The notes under the pieces were generated by a model that was not told the origin of the DNA, did not search any database, and saw only the letters and a list, made by a program, of their open reading frames with translations. Positions 9,344 to 17,562 of a stretch of DNA of 64,000 bases are shown one piece after another. The DNA is taken from assembly GCF_036195045.1 (NCBI RefSeq), contig NZ_CP108100.1, positions 6,262,001 through 6,326,000 of the forward strand. Direction: 5' to 3'. The first letter of the stretch is position 1. Each line of letters opens with the position of its first letter. Both the position numbers and the translations under genes were made by a program. Source of the stretch: Streptomyces sp. NBC_00236 (lineage in GTDB: Bacteria; Actinomycetota; Actinomycetes; Streptomycetales; Streptomycetaceae).

Positions 9344-10465
9344 CTAAGCCGCCGAAAGCCGCGCAAGCGCCCCCGGCGCCTCCTCGACCGTGTCCACGAG
9401 CGCGATGCGCGACTCCATCGGCCGGCCCGCCGCGAGGGCCCGGAGCAGCGGCCAGGCGGGCAGCTCACGCGTCCAGTGGTCACGGCCGACCAGCACCATC
9501 GGGGACGGCTCGCCGCGGGACCCGTAGTAGTTCGGGGTGGTGCTGTCGAAGATCTCCTGGACGGTGCCGGCCGCGCCCGGCAGGAAGACGACTCCCGCGG
9601 TCGAGCGGGCCAGCAGACCGTCCTCGCGCAGGGCGTTGGCGAAGTACTTGGCGATGTGGCCCGCGAACGGGTTCGGCGGCTCGTGGCCGTAGAACCAGGT
9701 GGGGATCGACACGGACCCGCCGCCGCCCGGCCACTGCTCCCGCACGGCGAATGCCGCCAGCGCCCAGTCGGTGACCGAGGGGGTGAACGAGGGGACCGTG
9801 CCCAGGAGTTCGCAGGCCTTGTCCAGCATCGCGTCGGGGTGCGGGGCCGCGTAGGCGCCGAGGTTCGCCGCCTCCATCGCGCCCGGGCCGCCGCCGGTGG
9901 CCACCGTCAGGCCGCTGCGGGCCAGGGTCCTGCCGAGGCGGGCCGCGGCCGTGTACGGGGCACTGCCGCGGGGTGTCGCGTGGCCGCCCATCACGCCGAC
10001 GACCCGTTCCCCGACGAGGAGTTCGTCCAGCGCGTCGGAGACCGCGTCGTCGTGGAGCGCTCGCAGCATCGAGGCGAAGGCGTCCCCGTCCGAGCGGGTG
10101 CGGCAGAACCAGCGGTAGGCGCGGGCGTCGGGCGTGGCCTCGTAACCGCCCTGCGCGAGCCCGTCGTAGAGGGCGCCGGGGGAGTACAACAGGCCGCGGT
10201 ACGGGTCGAAGGGGAGACCGGGTACCGGAGGGAAGACGAACGCGCCGTCGGCCCGTACCTTCTCGGCGGCCCCGGGCTCCATCCGACAGCCGAGGAAGAC
10301 GGCGCCGGAGGTGTCGGTGGTCAGCAGCGCCGCGCTGCGCCCGGTCAGGTCGACGGACTGGACGCGGTGTCCGGTCAGCGGGCCGGCCGCGACCGCCGCG
10401 TCGAACTCGGCGAGCGTCTCGATCTCGACGCCGGGCGCGGGGATGCTCTCTCGCGGGTTCTGCAC
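9344..10465 (-). CDS. LOG-family Rossmann-fold nucleotide-binding protein
   Basis: A 373-residue protein of the LOG/lysine-decarboxylase-like family. The C-terminal half has the family motifs GGGPGAMEAANLG (residues 191-203) and PGAAGTVQE (296-304), the latter a variant of PGGxGTxxE that binds nucleotide monophosphate. LOG proteins such as cytokinin-activating enzymes cleave nucleoside 5'-monophosphates to base and ribose phosphate. The N-terminal 150 residues are an extension absent from short LOG proteins, so the substrate cannot be assigned. The start is GTG 10465. It converges with thiQ, the two stops being 13 bp apart. Confidence 0.75.
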   Translation of the reverse strand: MQNPRESIPAPGVEIETLAEFDAAVAAGPLTGHRVQSVDLTGRSAALLTTDTSGAVFLGCRMEPGAAEKVRADGAFVFPPVPGLPFDPYRGLLYSPGALYDGLAQGGYEATPDARAYRWFCRTRSDGDAFASMLRALHDDAVSDALDELLVGERVVGVMGGHATPRGSAPYTAAARLGRTLARSGLTVATGGGPGAMEAANLGAYAAPHPDAMLDKACELLGTVPSFTPSVTDWALAAFAVREQWPGGGGSVSIPTWFYGHEPPNPFAGHIAKYFANALREDGLLARSTAGVVFLPGAAGTVQEIFDSTTPNYYGSRGEPSPMVLVGRDHWTRELPAWPLLRALAAGRPMESRIALVDTVEEAPGALARLSAA

Positions 10466-10513
10466 ACCGCCATGCTACGGACCGGCCGGGGAACACGCCC
10501 CGGCCGGAACCGA

Positions 10514-11653
10514 TCAGGCGGTCAGCGGCAGTGCGGCCAGCTCGGCGATCGCCCAGGTCAGCGGGGCGAACACGAGAAGGAGGGCGGCCGCGCGCAGCGC
10601 CGTCGCCGCGCGCAGCGCCGAGGCCGGGGCGCCGAGCCGCAGCAGCGCCCGGGCCGTCTCGGCGCGGGCCTGCTTCGCCTCCAGCGCGGAGGTCAGCAGC
10701 GTCGCGGTGGTGCAGCCGATGACGAGTACGGCGCCGAGTGCGGTGAGCGGGCCGAAGGGGCGCGGCCCCGTCCCGTACAGCGCGAACGCGGCGACGACCG
10801 CGGAGAGGACCGCGCAGACGACTCCCAGCGGCCGGCCGATCCGGCGCGCCTCGTTCATCAGGACGCGGCCCGCCAGCAGGCGTACGGCTCCCGGACGCAC
10901 CGCCTGGAGCAGCCGTCCGCACAGGTAGGTCAGTCCCGGGCCCGCCGTGGCGAGACCGATCGCGGTCAGGGTCCATCCCACCAGGACCCAGGCGGGTGCG
11001 GAGTCGAGCTTGCCGGGGAGCGGGAAGGGGCTGCCGGTCGAACCGCGGTTCGCGTACGCCTCGACGGCGAGTCCGGCGGCGGTCAGGGCGACACCCCAGG
11101 GCAGCCCTGCGGGCGGCGCCGCCGGCGCCGGGATCTGCTCCTCGGGCAGCAGGTCGTCGGCGTCCTCCGGCGCGCCCGTGGCCCGCGGTGGGGCGGTGCG
11201 CAGCGCCATCGCGCTCGCCGTCGCGGCGGCTGCGGGCACCAGCGTCAGCAGGACGAGGGCGGCGGCCAGGGGCAGCGGTGCCTCGGCGCCCAGGAGGCCG
11301 GCCGCGGCGCCGTCGAACGGCAGCCCGGACAGGTCGCCGCGCAGGTGGAGGAAGAAGAGCAGCGCCACCATCGAGCCGAGGGTGCACGAGACGGCGGTGG
11401 AGACCGCGGCGAGCACGCTGAGCCGCACCGGCCCGAGGCCGACGGCGGACAGTCCGGCGCGCGGGCGGGTGCTGGGGTCGGTACGCGCCACCGCGACCGC
11501 GAACTGCACGGTGGCGGCCAGCGGTACGAAGCACCACAGCAGCCGCAGTACGGAACCGGCGGAGTGCGCCGGATGCCCGGAGGCGTAGCCGAGGGTGCAC
11601 AGCAGGAGGAAGCCGACCCCTGCGGAGGCGGCCGCGACGAGCAGGCGCCGCAT
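10514..11653 (-). CDS. ABC transporter permease, integral membrane
   Basis: A 379-residue hydrophobic protein with about eight predicted membrane segments, for example LLVAAASAGVGFLLLCTLGYA at the N-terminus and LAVLSAVVAAFALYGTGP-like helices later. It has a polar stretch with DADDLLPEEQIPAPAAPP in the middle. It lies 26 bp downstream of an ABC ATPase gene on the same strand, so it is probably the membrane partner. No MacB/FtsX signature is clear by eye. ATG 11653 has no good ribosome binding site, so translation may be coupled to the ATPase gene. Substrate and direction of transport are unknown. Confidence 0.65.
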   Translation of the reverse strand: MRRLLVAAASAGVGFLLLCTLGYASGHPAHSAGSVLRLLWCFVPLAATVQFAVAVARTDPSTRPRAGLSAVGLGPVRLSVLAAVSTAVSCTLGSMVALLFFLHLRGDLSGLPFDGAAAGLLGAEAPLPLAAALVLLTLVPAAAATASAMALRTAPPRATGAPEDADDLLPEEQIPAPAAPPAGLPWGVALTAAGLAVEAYANRGSTGSPFPLPGKLDSAPAWVLVGWTLTAIGLATAGPGLTYLCGRLLQAVRPGAVRLLAGRVLMNEARRIGRPLGVVCAVLSAVVAAFALYGTGPRPFGPLTALGAVLVIGCTTATLLTSALEAKQARAETARALLRLGAPASALRAATALRAAALLLVFAPLTWAIAELAALPLTA

Positions 11654-11679
11654 CAGGACCAGTGGGTGGGAACCGCGGG

Positions 11680-12417
11680 CTAGACGGAGAGCGAGCACGC
11701 CGCGCGGCCCTCCGTATCGGTCACGGCGGGCAGGGCGGCCGTGGCGACCCGGCGTCCGTCCAGCAGCGGCACCACACGGTCGGCGAGCGCGGCGATCTCC
11801 GCGTCGTGCGTGGCGAGCACCACCGTGATGCCGTGCGAGCGGGCCGCGCTGGTGAGGGTGCGCAGGACGTGGGCACGGTCGGTGCGGTGCAGCGTGGCGG
11901 TCGGCTCGTCGGCGAAGATCACCGAGGGTGCGGCGGCCAGTGCGCGGGCCACCGAGATCCGCTGCCGCTGGCTCTGCTGGAGGGTGTGCGGCCGCTTCCG
12001 CGCGCACATGCCGATGTCGAGACGTTCCAGCCACTCCATGGCGGCCTTCTTGGCCTCCCGGTGCCCGGTGCCGCGCAGCATCAGCGGCAGGGCGGTGTTC
12101 TCCCAGGTGTTCAGTTCCGGGACGAGCTGGGGTTCGGGGGCGATCCAGCCGAACTTGTCGCGGCGCAGCCGTTCGCGCAGCCGGGGGCCCATGGTGTGGA
12201 CGGGGACGCTGTTGAACCACACCTCGCCCTGCTGGGGCACGAGCTGGCCGGAGAGGCAGTGCAGCAGGGTCGTCTTGCCGCTGCCGCGCGGGCCGGTCAC
12301 CGCGAGGATCTCACCGTCGCGGATACCCAGGGAGACCCCGCCGAGCGCGGGTGAGCCGTTGTGGGAGTGCTGCAGGGAACGCGCCCAGATCACGTCGTTG
12401 TCCGGCGGGGCCACCAT
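11680..12417 (-). CDS. ABC transporter ATP-binding protein with degenerate signature motif
   Basis: A 245-residue ATPase of the LolD/MacB-like class. It has Walker A GPRGSGKTT (residues 42-50), Walker B VIFADEPTATL (166-176) and H-loop LATHD (H204). The signature motif reads TLQQSQRQRISVARAL where the family has LSGGQQQRVAIARAL, so the two glycines that contact ATP are missing. ATG 12417 is preferred over GTG 12426 because GAGG then lies 8 nt upstream. It is probably cotranscribed with the permease at 10514-11653. A perfect 20-bp palindrome lies 32 bp upstream. Confidence 0.8.
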   Translation of the reverse strand: MVAPPDNDVIWARSLQHSHNGSPALGGVSLGIRDGEILAVTGPRGSGKTTLLHCLSGQLVPQQGEVWFNSVPVHTMGPRLRERLRRDKFGWIAPEPQLVPELNTWENTALPLMLRGTGHREAKKAAMEWLERLDIGMCARKRPHTLQQSQRQRISVARALAAAPSVIFADEPTATLHRTDRAHVLRTLTSAARSHGITVVLATHDAEIAALADRVVPLLDGRRVATAALPAVTDTEGRAACSLSV

Positions 12418-12448
12418 GGCGTACACCTCGGTTCAGATCAGATATCCC

Positions 12449-12468
12449 GTTCCCCCGTACGGGGGAAC
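12449..12468. promoter_or_regulatory. perfect 20-bp palindrome, candidate operator
   Basis: GTTCCCCCGTACGGGGGAAC is a perfect 20-bp inverted repeat, 32-51 bp upstream of the ATG of the minus-strand ABC ATPase gene. Its position in the expected promoter/5'-leader and the absence of a loop suggest a dimeric repressor site rather than an RNA terminator. The regulator is unknown. Confidence 0.5.
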
Positions 12469-12529
12469 GAAGGCGGGGCCGATCGGTCACTCGGCACCGT
12501 AAGGATTCGGACCGCGGTGTGCGCACAGC

Positions 12530-12581
12530 ACGCGGCCCGGGTGCGCTTCTTCCCACTCGAATGGGCGCATCCGGGCCGCGT
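12530..12581 (-). terminator. terminator hairpin after the aminotransferase gene
   Basis: A 17-bp stem with one G-T pair (arms 12530-12546 and 12565-12581) and an 18-nt loop lies 92 bp beyond the stop of the minus-strand aminotransferase gene. It is placed to insulate the downstream ABC operon. Confidence 0.65.
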
Positions 12582-12672
12582 GGGCCGTATGAAATGACCG
12601 CTGGAGGGCCGTCGGGGGACGGTCAAGCGGTGGTCAAGCCGGTGTCGGCCGTTGGGCCGTCCGGGCTATCGG

Positions 12673-14034
12673 TCAGAGCTTCGTCCAGGCCTCCGTCAGG
12701 ACGGACCGCAGGATGCCCTCGATCTCGTCGAACGTGGACTGGTCGGAGATCAGCGGCGGGGCGAGCTGGACGACCGGGTCGCCGCGGTCGTCGGCCCGGC
12801 AGTACAGGCCGTTCTCGTACAGCGCCTTGGAGAGGAAGCCGTACAGGACGCGCTCGGTCTCCTCGTCGGTGAAGGTCTCCTTGGTGACCTTGTCCTTCAC
12901 CAGTTCGATGCCGTAGAAGAAGCCGTTGCCGCGGACGTCGCCGACGATCGGCAGGTCGTGCAGCTTCTGGAGCGTCGTGAAGAAGGCGTTCTCGTTGTCG
13001 AGGACGTGCTGGTTGAGGCCCTCGCGCTCGAAGATGTCGAGGTTGGCGAGGCCGACCGCCGCGGACACCGGGTGGCCGCCGAAGGTGTAGCCGTGCAGGA
13101 AGGTGTTGTCGCCCTCGTAGAACGGCTCGGCGAGCTTGTCCGAGATGATGCAGGCACCGATCGGGGAGTAGCCCGAGGTCATGCCCTTGGCACAGGTGAT
13201 CATGTCCGGCACGTAGCCGAACTTGTCGCAGGCGAACATCGTGCCGAGGCGGCCGAAGGCGCAGATGACCTCGTCGGAGACGAGCAGCACGTCGTACTTG
13301 TCGCAGATCTCGCGCACGCGCTGGAAGTAGCCGGGCGGGGGCGGGAAGCAGCCGCCCGCGTTCTGCACGGGCTCCAGGAAGACGGCCGCGACGGTGTCCG
13401 CGCCCTCGAAGAGGATCTCCTGCTCGATCTGGTCGGCGGCCCAGCGGCCGAAGGCCTCCGGGTCGTCGCCGAAGAGAGGGGCGCGGTAGATGTTGGTGTT
13501 CGGCACCTTGTGCGCGCCGGGGACCAGCGGCTCGAAGGGGGCCTTGAGGGCCGGCAGGCCGGTGATGGACAGGGCGCCCTGCGGGGTGCCGTGATAGGCG
13601 ACCGCACGCGAGATGACCTTGTACTTGGTCGGCTTGCCCTTGAGCTTGAAGTACTGCTTGGCCAGCTTCCAGGCGGTCTCGACGGCCTCGCCGCCACCGG
13701 TGGTGAAGAAGACCTTGTTGAGGTCGCCCGGGGCGTAGTCCGCGAGGCGCTCGGCCAGCTCGACGGCCTTCGGGTGGGCGTAGGACCACACCGGGAAGAA
13801 GGCCAGCTCCTGCGCCTGCTTGTACGCGGCCTCGGCGAGCTCGTGACGGCCGTGGCCGGCGTTGACGACGAACAGGCCCGACAGGCCGTCGAGGTAGCGC
13901 TTGCCCTGGTCGTCGTAGATGTAGGTGCCCTCGCCACGCACGATGGTGGGAACGGGCGCGTTCTCGTAGTCCGACATGCGGGTGAAGTGCATCCACAGGT
14001 GGTCGTACGCGGTCCGGCTGAGGTCCTTGCTCAC
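12673..14034 (-). CDS. class-III PLP aminotransferase, probably diamine/omega-amino acid:pyruvate
   Basis: A fold-type I aminotransferase of 453 residues. It has the PLP-binding TGGGEAVETAWKLAK (112-126), the SDEVICAFGR motif with cofactor Asp254, and the Schiff-base lysine in CAKGMTSG (K283). The sequence resembles omega-amino acid, taurine or putrescine:pyruvate transaminases more than ornithine or GABA types. It neighbours an Lrp regulator, aminobutyraldehyde dehydrogenases and polyamine transport genes, so a role in putrescine/cadaverine deamination is likely; the S. coelicolor locus with this order has been linked to polyamine use. The start GTG 14034 lies 2 bp after the regulator stop, suggesting coexpression. 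Confidence 0.87.
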   Translation of the reverse strand: MSKDLSRTAYDHLWMHFTRMSDYENAPVPTIVRGEGTYIYDDQGKRYLDGLSGLFVVNAGHGRHELAEAAYKQAQELAFFPVWSYAHPKAVELAERLADYAPGDLNKVFFTTGGGEAVETAWKLAKQYFKLKGKPTKYKVISRAVAYHGTPQGALSITGLPALKAPFEPLVPGAHKVPNTNIYRAPLFGDDPEAFGRWAADQIEQEILFEGADTVAAVFLEPVQNAGGCFPPPPGYFQRVREICDKYDVLLVSDEVICAFGRLGTMFACDKFGYVPDMITCAKGMTSGYSPIGACIISDKLAEPFYEGDNTFLHGYTFGGHPVSAAVGLANLDIFEREGLNQHVLDNENAFFTTLQKLHDLPIVGDVRGNGFFYGIELVKDKVTKETFTDEETERVLYGFLSKALYENGLYCRADDRGDPVVQLAPPLISDQSTFDEIEGILRSVLTEAWTKL

Positions 14035-14036
14035 GG

Positions 14037-14543
14037 CTATCGGGTTCCCCACATATAGGTCTGCTTCTTGAGCTTGAGGTAGACGAAGCTCTCGGTGGAG
14101 CGCACACCGGGAATGGCCCGGATGCGTTTGTTGATCGTCTCCAGCAGGTGGTCGTCGTCCTCGCAGACGATCTCCACCATCAGGTCGAAGGAGCCCGCGG
14201 TCATCACCACGTACTCGCATTCGGTCATGGCCGACAGGGCCTCCGCGACGGGGTCGAGGTCACCCTCGACGTTGATCCCCACCATCGCCTGCCGCCGGAA
14301 CCCCACGGTGAGCGGGTCGGTGACGGCGACGATCTGCATCACGCCCTGGTCGAGCAGCTTCTGGACGCGCTGCCGCACGGCCGCCTCGGAGAGGCCGACG
14401 GCCTTGCCGATCGCGGCGTACGGACGGCGTCCGTCCTCCTGGAGCTGCTCGATGATTGCGAGGGACACGGCATCGACCGCTGGGGACGATCCGTTCCCGG
14501 TCCTGGAGTCTGCGCTGCGACTGGCCACGGGGCCACTCTGCAC
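14037..14543 (-). CDS. Lrp/AsnC-family transcriptional regulator
   Basis: A 168-residue DNA-binding regulator. Residues about 23-75 form the AsnC-type helix-turn-helix (LAIIEQLQEDGRRPYAAIGK, then GLSEAAVRQRVQKLLDQGVM), and the rest is the ligand-sensing RAM domain (TAGSFDLMVEIVCEDDDHLL). It is transcribed with the aminotransferase and is divergent from an aldehyde dehydrogenase gene across a region with two inverted repeats. That arrangement fits a local regulator of polyamine catabolism. The start is uncertain: GTG 14543 is given; GTG 14528 and TTG 14564 are in frame and none has a strong ribosome binding site. Confidence 0.87.
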   Translation of the reverse strand: MQSGPVASRSADSRTGNGSSPAVDAVSLAIIEQLQEDGRRPYAAIGKAVGLSEAAVRQRVQKLLDQGVMQIVAVTDPLTVGFRRQAMVGINVEGDLDPVAEALSAMTECEYVVMTAGSFDLMVEIVCEDDDHLLETINKRIRAIPGVRSTESFVYLKLKKQTYMWGTR

Positions 14544-14629
14544 CGGGACTCGTCTGTCTCGCAACCCTCAATCGATGAAATTCGTTGTGGAGGGGCTCGG
14601 ATCACACTGAATCCGAAGTTCGCGGCGGT

Positions 14630-14679
14630 TGGGTATGTCGAAACCGTTACCCATGCGACTAGGCTGGGTGTCTCACCCA
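14630..14679. promoter_or_regulatory. promoter and two inverted repeats upstream of the first aldehyde dehydrogenase
   Basis: A plausible HrdB-type promoter reads TGTCGA (14636-14641), 17-bp spacer, TAGGCT (14659-14664) toward the dehydrogenase gene. It is bracketed by TGGGTA-N12-TACCCA (14630-14653), which covers the -35, and TGGGTG-TCT-CACCCA (14665-14679), just after the -10. Both repeats share the half-site TGGGT, which suggests binding by one dimeric regulator, possibly the divergent Lrp protein. Basis: visible repeats; the regulator is inferred. Confidence 0.45.
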
Positions 14680-14706
14680 TTGGACGTGTCGACAGGAGGG
14701 GTGGTT

Positions 14707-16146
14707 GTGACCACCGAGGTGCGCCGTCTGCGCAACTACATCAACGGCGAGTTCCGGGACGCTGCCGACGGGCGGACCATCGATGTGGTCAACCCGGTGA
14801 CGGAGGAGGTCTACGCGACCTCCCCGCTGTCCGGCGAGGCCGACGTCGATGCCGCGATGGACGCCGCCGCTGCCGCCTTCCCCGCGTGGCGCGACGCCAC
14901 GCCCGCCGAGCGCCAGCGCGCCCTGCTGAAGATCGCGGACGCCTTCGAGGAGCGTGCCGAGGACCTCATCGCGGCCGAGTCCGAGAACACCGGCAAGCCG
15001 ATCGGGCTGACCCGCACCGAAGAGCTCCCGCCGATGGTGGACCAGATCCGCTTCTTCGCGGGCGCGGCCCGGCTGCTGGAGGGCCGCTCGGCCGGTGAGT
15101 ACATGGAGGGTCTGACCTCCATCGTCCGCCGCGAGCCGGTCGGTGTCTGCGCGCAGGTCGCGCCGTGGAACTACCCGATGATGATGGCCGTGTGGAAGTT
15201 CGCCCCGGCGCTCGCCGCGGGCAACACCGTGGTCATCAAGCCGTCCGACACCACCCCGGCGTCCACCGTGCTGATCGCCGAGATCATCGGGCAGATCCTG
15301 CCGAAGGGCGTCTTCAACGTCATCTGCGGCGACCGCGACACCGGCCGTGCGATGGTCGAGCACCGGACCCCGGCCATGGCCTCCATCACCGGTTCGGTCC
15401 GGGCCGGCATGCAGGTCGCCGAGTCCGCCGCCAAGGACGTCAAGCGGGTCCACCTGGAGCTCGGCGGCAAGGCCCCCGTCGTCGTCTTCGAGGACACCGA
15501 CCTCGCCAAGGCCGTGGAGGACATCTCGGTCGCGGGCTACTTCAACGCCGGGCAGGACTGCACGGCGGCGACCCGCGTGCTCGTCCACGAGTCGATCCAC
15601 GACGAGTTCGTCACCGCGCTGGCCAAGGCCGCCGCCGACACGAAGACCGGGCAGCCGGACGACGAGGACGTGCTCTACGGACCGCTCAACAACGCCAACC
15701 AGCTCGCCCAGGTCAGCGGCTTCATCGAGCGGCTCCCCGCCCACGCCAAGGTCGAGGCAGGCGGTCACCGGGTCGGCGAGAAGGGCTACTTCTACGCGCC
15801 CACCGTCGTTTCCGGGCTCAAGCAGGACGACGAGATCATCCAGAACGAGGTCTTCGGCCCGGTCATCACCGTCCAGTCCTTCACGGACGAGGCCCAGGCC
15901 CTGGAGTGGGCGAACGGCGTCGACTACGCGCTGGCCTCCTCGGTGTGGACGAAGGACCACGGCCGCGCCATGCGGATGTCCAAGAACCTCGACTTCGGCT
16001 GCGTGTGGATCAACACCCACATCCCGCTCGTCGCCGAGATGCCGCACGGCGGGTTCAAGAAGTCCGGCTACGGCAAGGACCTCTCCGCCTACGGCTTCGA
16101 GGACTACACCCGCATCAAGCACGTCATGACCTCGCTCGACGGCTGA
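14707..16146 (+). CDS. gamma-aminobutyraldehyde-type aldehyde dehydrogenase (copy 1)
   Basis: A 479-residue NAD(P)-dependent aldehyde dehydrogenase. Catalytic residues are visible: VHLELGGKAPV with general base Glu251, FNAGQDCTAATR with nucleophile Cys285, and the oxyanion Asn of PWNYP (155). The AGQDCTAATR context is typical of aminobutyraldehyde/betaine-aldehyde-like enzymes (PatD/PuuC). GTG 14707 is chosen because AGGAGGG ends 6-7 bp upstream. It is followed by a polyamine-type binding protein. It is clearly related to the second dehydrogenase at 22803-24317. Likely role: oxidise 4-aminobutanal (or its gamma-glutamyl form) from putrescine to GABA. Confidence 0.9.
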   Translation: MTTEVRRLRNYINGEFRDAADGRTIDVVNPVTEEVYATSPLSGEADVDAAMDAAAAAFPAWRDATPAERQRALLKIADAFEERAEDLIAAESENTGKPIGLTRTEELPPMVDQIRFFAGAARLLEGRSAGEYMEGLTSIVRREPVGVCAQVAPWNYPMMMAVWKFAPALAAGNTVVIKPSDTTPASTVLIAEIIGQILPKGVFNVICGDRDTGRAMVEHRTPAMASITGSVRAGMQVAESAAKDVKRVHLELGGKAPVVVFEDTDLAKAVEDISVAGYFNAGQDCTAATRVLVHESIHDEFVTALAKAAADTKTGQPDDEDVLYGPLNNANQLAQVSGFIERLPAHAKVEAGGHRVGEKGYFYAPTVVSGLKQDDEIIQNEVFGPVITVQSFTDEAQALEWANGVDYALASSVWTKDHGRAMRMSKNLDFGCVWINTHIPLVAEMPHGGFKKSGYGKDLSAYGFEDYTRIKHVMTSLDG

Positions 16147-16165
16147 CCTTCACGGCATCCGTCAC

Positions 16166-16210
16166 GGACACGGCCCCGGGCGCACAGTGCGAGCGCCCGG
16201 GGCCGTGTCC
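16166..16210 (+). terminator. terminator hairpin after aldehyde dehydrogenase copy 1
   Basis: A perfect 18-bp GC-rich stem (arms 16166-16183 and 16193-16210, 9-nt loop) begins 20 bp after the stop codon. It should stop transcription before the binding-protein gene, which then needs its own promoter in 16211-16321, where I see no clear one. Confidence 0.8.
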
Positions 16211-16321
16211 GTACCCCGCACCCGCCGCGCCTGACCCCTCGACAGGCTGTGCGCGGCGGGCGGGCAGCGCTGGACGGTTGGTCCATTGCCCGCCGCTCCG
16301 GCCGACCGGCATCCTGCGCAG

Positions 16322-17509
16322 GTGCGAGCGATTCCGAACCACCCCATGTCCCGCCGGTCCCTGCTCCGCGCCTTCGGGGCGGGAGCGGCCGGCGCCACGC
16401 TGGCCGGCTGCGGAGTCCCCGCCGCCTTCGTGGAGCCGGGTGACCGTGCCGGACGCGACTACTCCGCCGGCGATCACACCCTGCACTTCGCCAACTGGCC
16501 CCTCTACATCGACACGGACGACGAGGACGAGTCGAAGCGGCCCACCCTCGACGCCTTCAGCGAGCGGACCGGGATCTCCGTCACGTACACCGAGGAGATC
16601 AACGACAACGACGAGTTCTTCGGCAAGATCAGCCCGGCCCTCATGAACCACCAGCAGGCCGGCCGCGACCTGATCGTCATCAGTGACTGGATGGCGGCGC
16701 GGTTCGTCCGGCTCGGCTGGGTCCAGGAGATGGACCGGGCCAAGCAGCCCAACGTGACGAAGTACCTCGACCCCCAGCTGCGTTCGCCCGCCTTCGACAA
16801 GGGCCGGACGCAGAGCGTGCCCTGGCAGTCCGGCATCACCGGTATCGCGTACAACCGCAAGAGGCTCGGCCGGGAGATCCGGCACACGAGCGAGCTGTGG
16901 GCGGACGACCTGCGCGGCAAGGTCACCCTGCTGTCCGGGCTCGACGAGTCCTTCGCCCTGCTGATGCAGGGCAACGGTGTCGACATCACCCGCTGGAAGC
17001 GCGACGACTTCTACGACATCTGCGACCAGGTGGAGAAGCTGGTCAGGACCAGGCACATCCGCCGCTTCACCGGCAACGACTACATCAAGGACCTCTCCAC
17101 CGGAGACGTGCTCGCCTGCCAGGCCTACTCGGGTGACGTCATCCAGCTCCAGGCGGACAACCCCGACATCGAGTTCGTGGTGCCCGAGGAGGGGGCCGAA
17201 CTGTGGGCGGAGTCGCTCATGATCCCCAACCTCGCCCGCCACAAGCGCAATGCGGAGAAGCTGATCGACTACTACTACGAGCCCGAGGTCGCCGCCGAAC
17301 TCGCCACCTGGGTCAACTACGTCTGCCCGGTGCCGGCCGCACGTGAGGTGCTCGCCTCCTCCAAGGACGAGGAGACCGCCGCGCTGGCGGAGGACCCGCT
17401 GATCTTCCCCGACGACGACATGCGCAAGCGGCTGGCCATCGCCCGTGACATCACGTCCGGGGAACGCACGGAATTCGCCAAGAAGTGGAACGCCGTCGTC
17501 GGTCTGTGA
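16322..17509 (+). CDS. polyamine-type ABC transporter substrate-binding lipoprotein (orphan copy)
   Basis: A PotD/PotF-like binding protein of 395 residues. The N-terminus has a twin-arginine-like SRRSLLRAFG followed by lipobox LAGC (Cys30), so it is probably exported and lipid-anchored. Family segments include FANWPLYID, FSERTGISVTYTEEINDND, RDLIVISDWMAARFVRLGW, RRFTGNDYIKDL and YYYEPEVAAELATWVNYVCPVP. It is similar along its length to PotD at 24361-25611, but no permease or ATPase genes adjoin it, so it may share PotABC. The start is uncertain: GTG 16322 or ATG 16346, neither with a good ribosome binding site. Confidence 0.88.
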   Translation: MRAIPNHPMSRRSLLRAFGAGAAGATLAGCGVPAAFVEPGDRAGRDYSAGDHTLHFANWPLYIDTDDEDESKRPTLDAFSERTGISVTYTEEINDNDEFFGKISPALMNHQQAGRDLIVISDWMAARFVRLGWVQEMDRAKQPNVTKYLDPQLRSPAFDKGRTQSVPWQSGITGIAYNRKRLGREIRHTSELWADDLRGKVTLLSGLDESFALLMQGNGVDITRWKRDDFYDICDQVEKLVRTRHIRRFTGNDYIKDLSTGDVLACQAYSGDVIQLQADNPDIEFVVPEEGAELWAESLMIPNLARHKRNAEKLIDYYYEPEVAAELATWVNYVCPVPAAREVLASSKDEETAALAEDPLIFPDDDMRKRLAIARDITSGERTEFAKKWNAVVGL

Positions 17510-17562
17510 TGACGTCCAGGGGCGGCGTAAAGGGCCGGTAAACACGGGCGTACGCTGCGGAC

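Noticed and set aside
9476..11683. 735-codon plus-strand frame
   Set aside because: Antisense to the LOG and ABC permease genes, which carry clear motifs; this frame has none.
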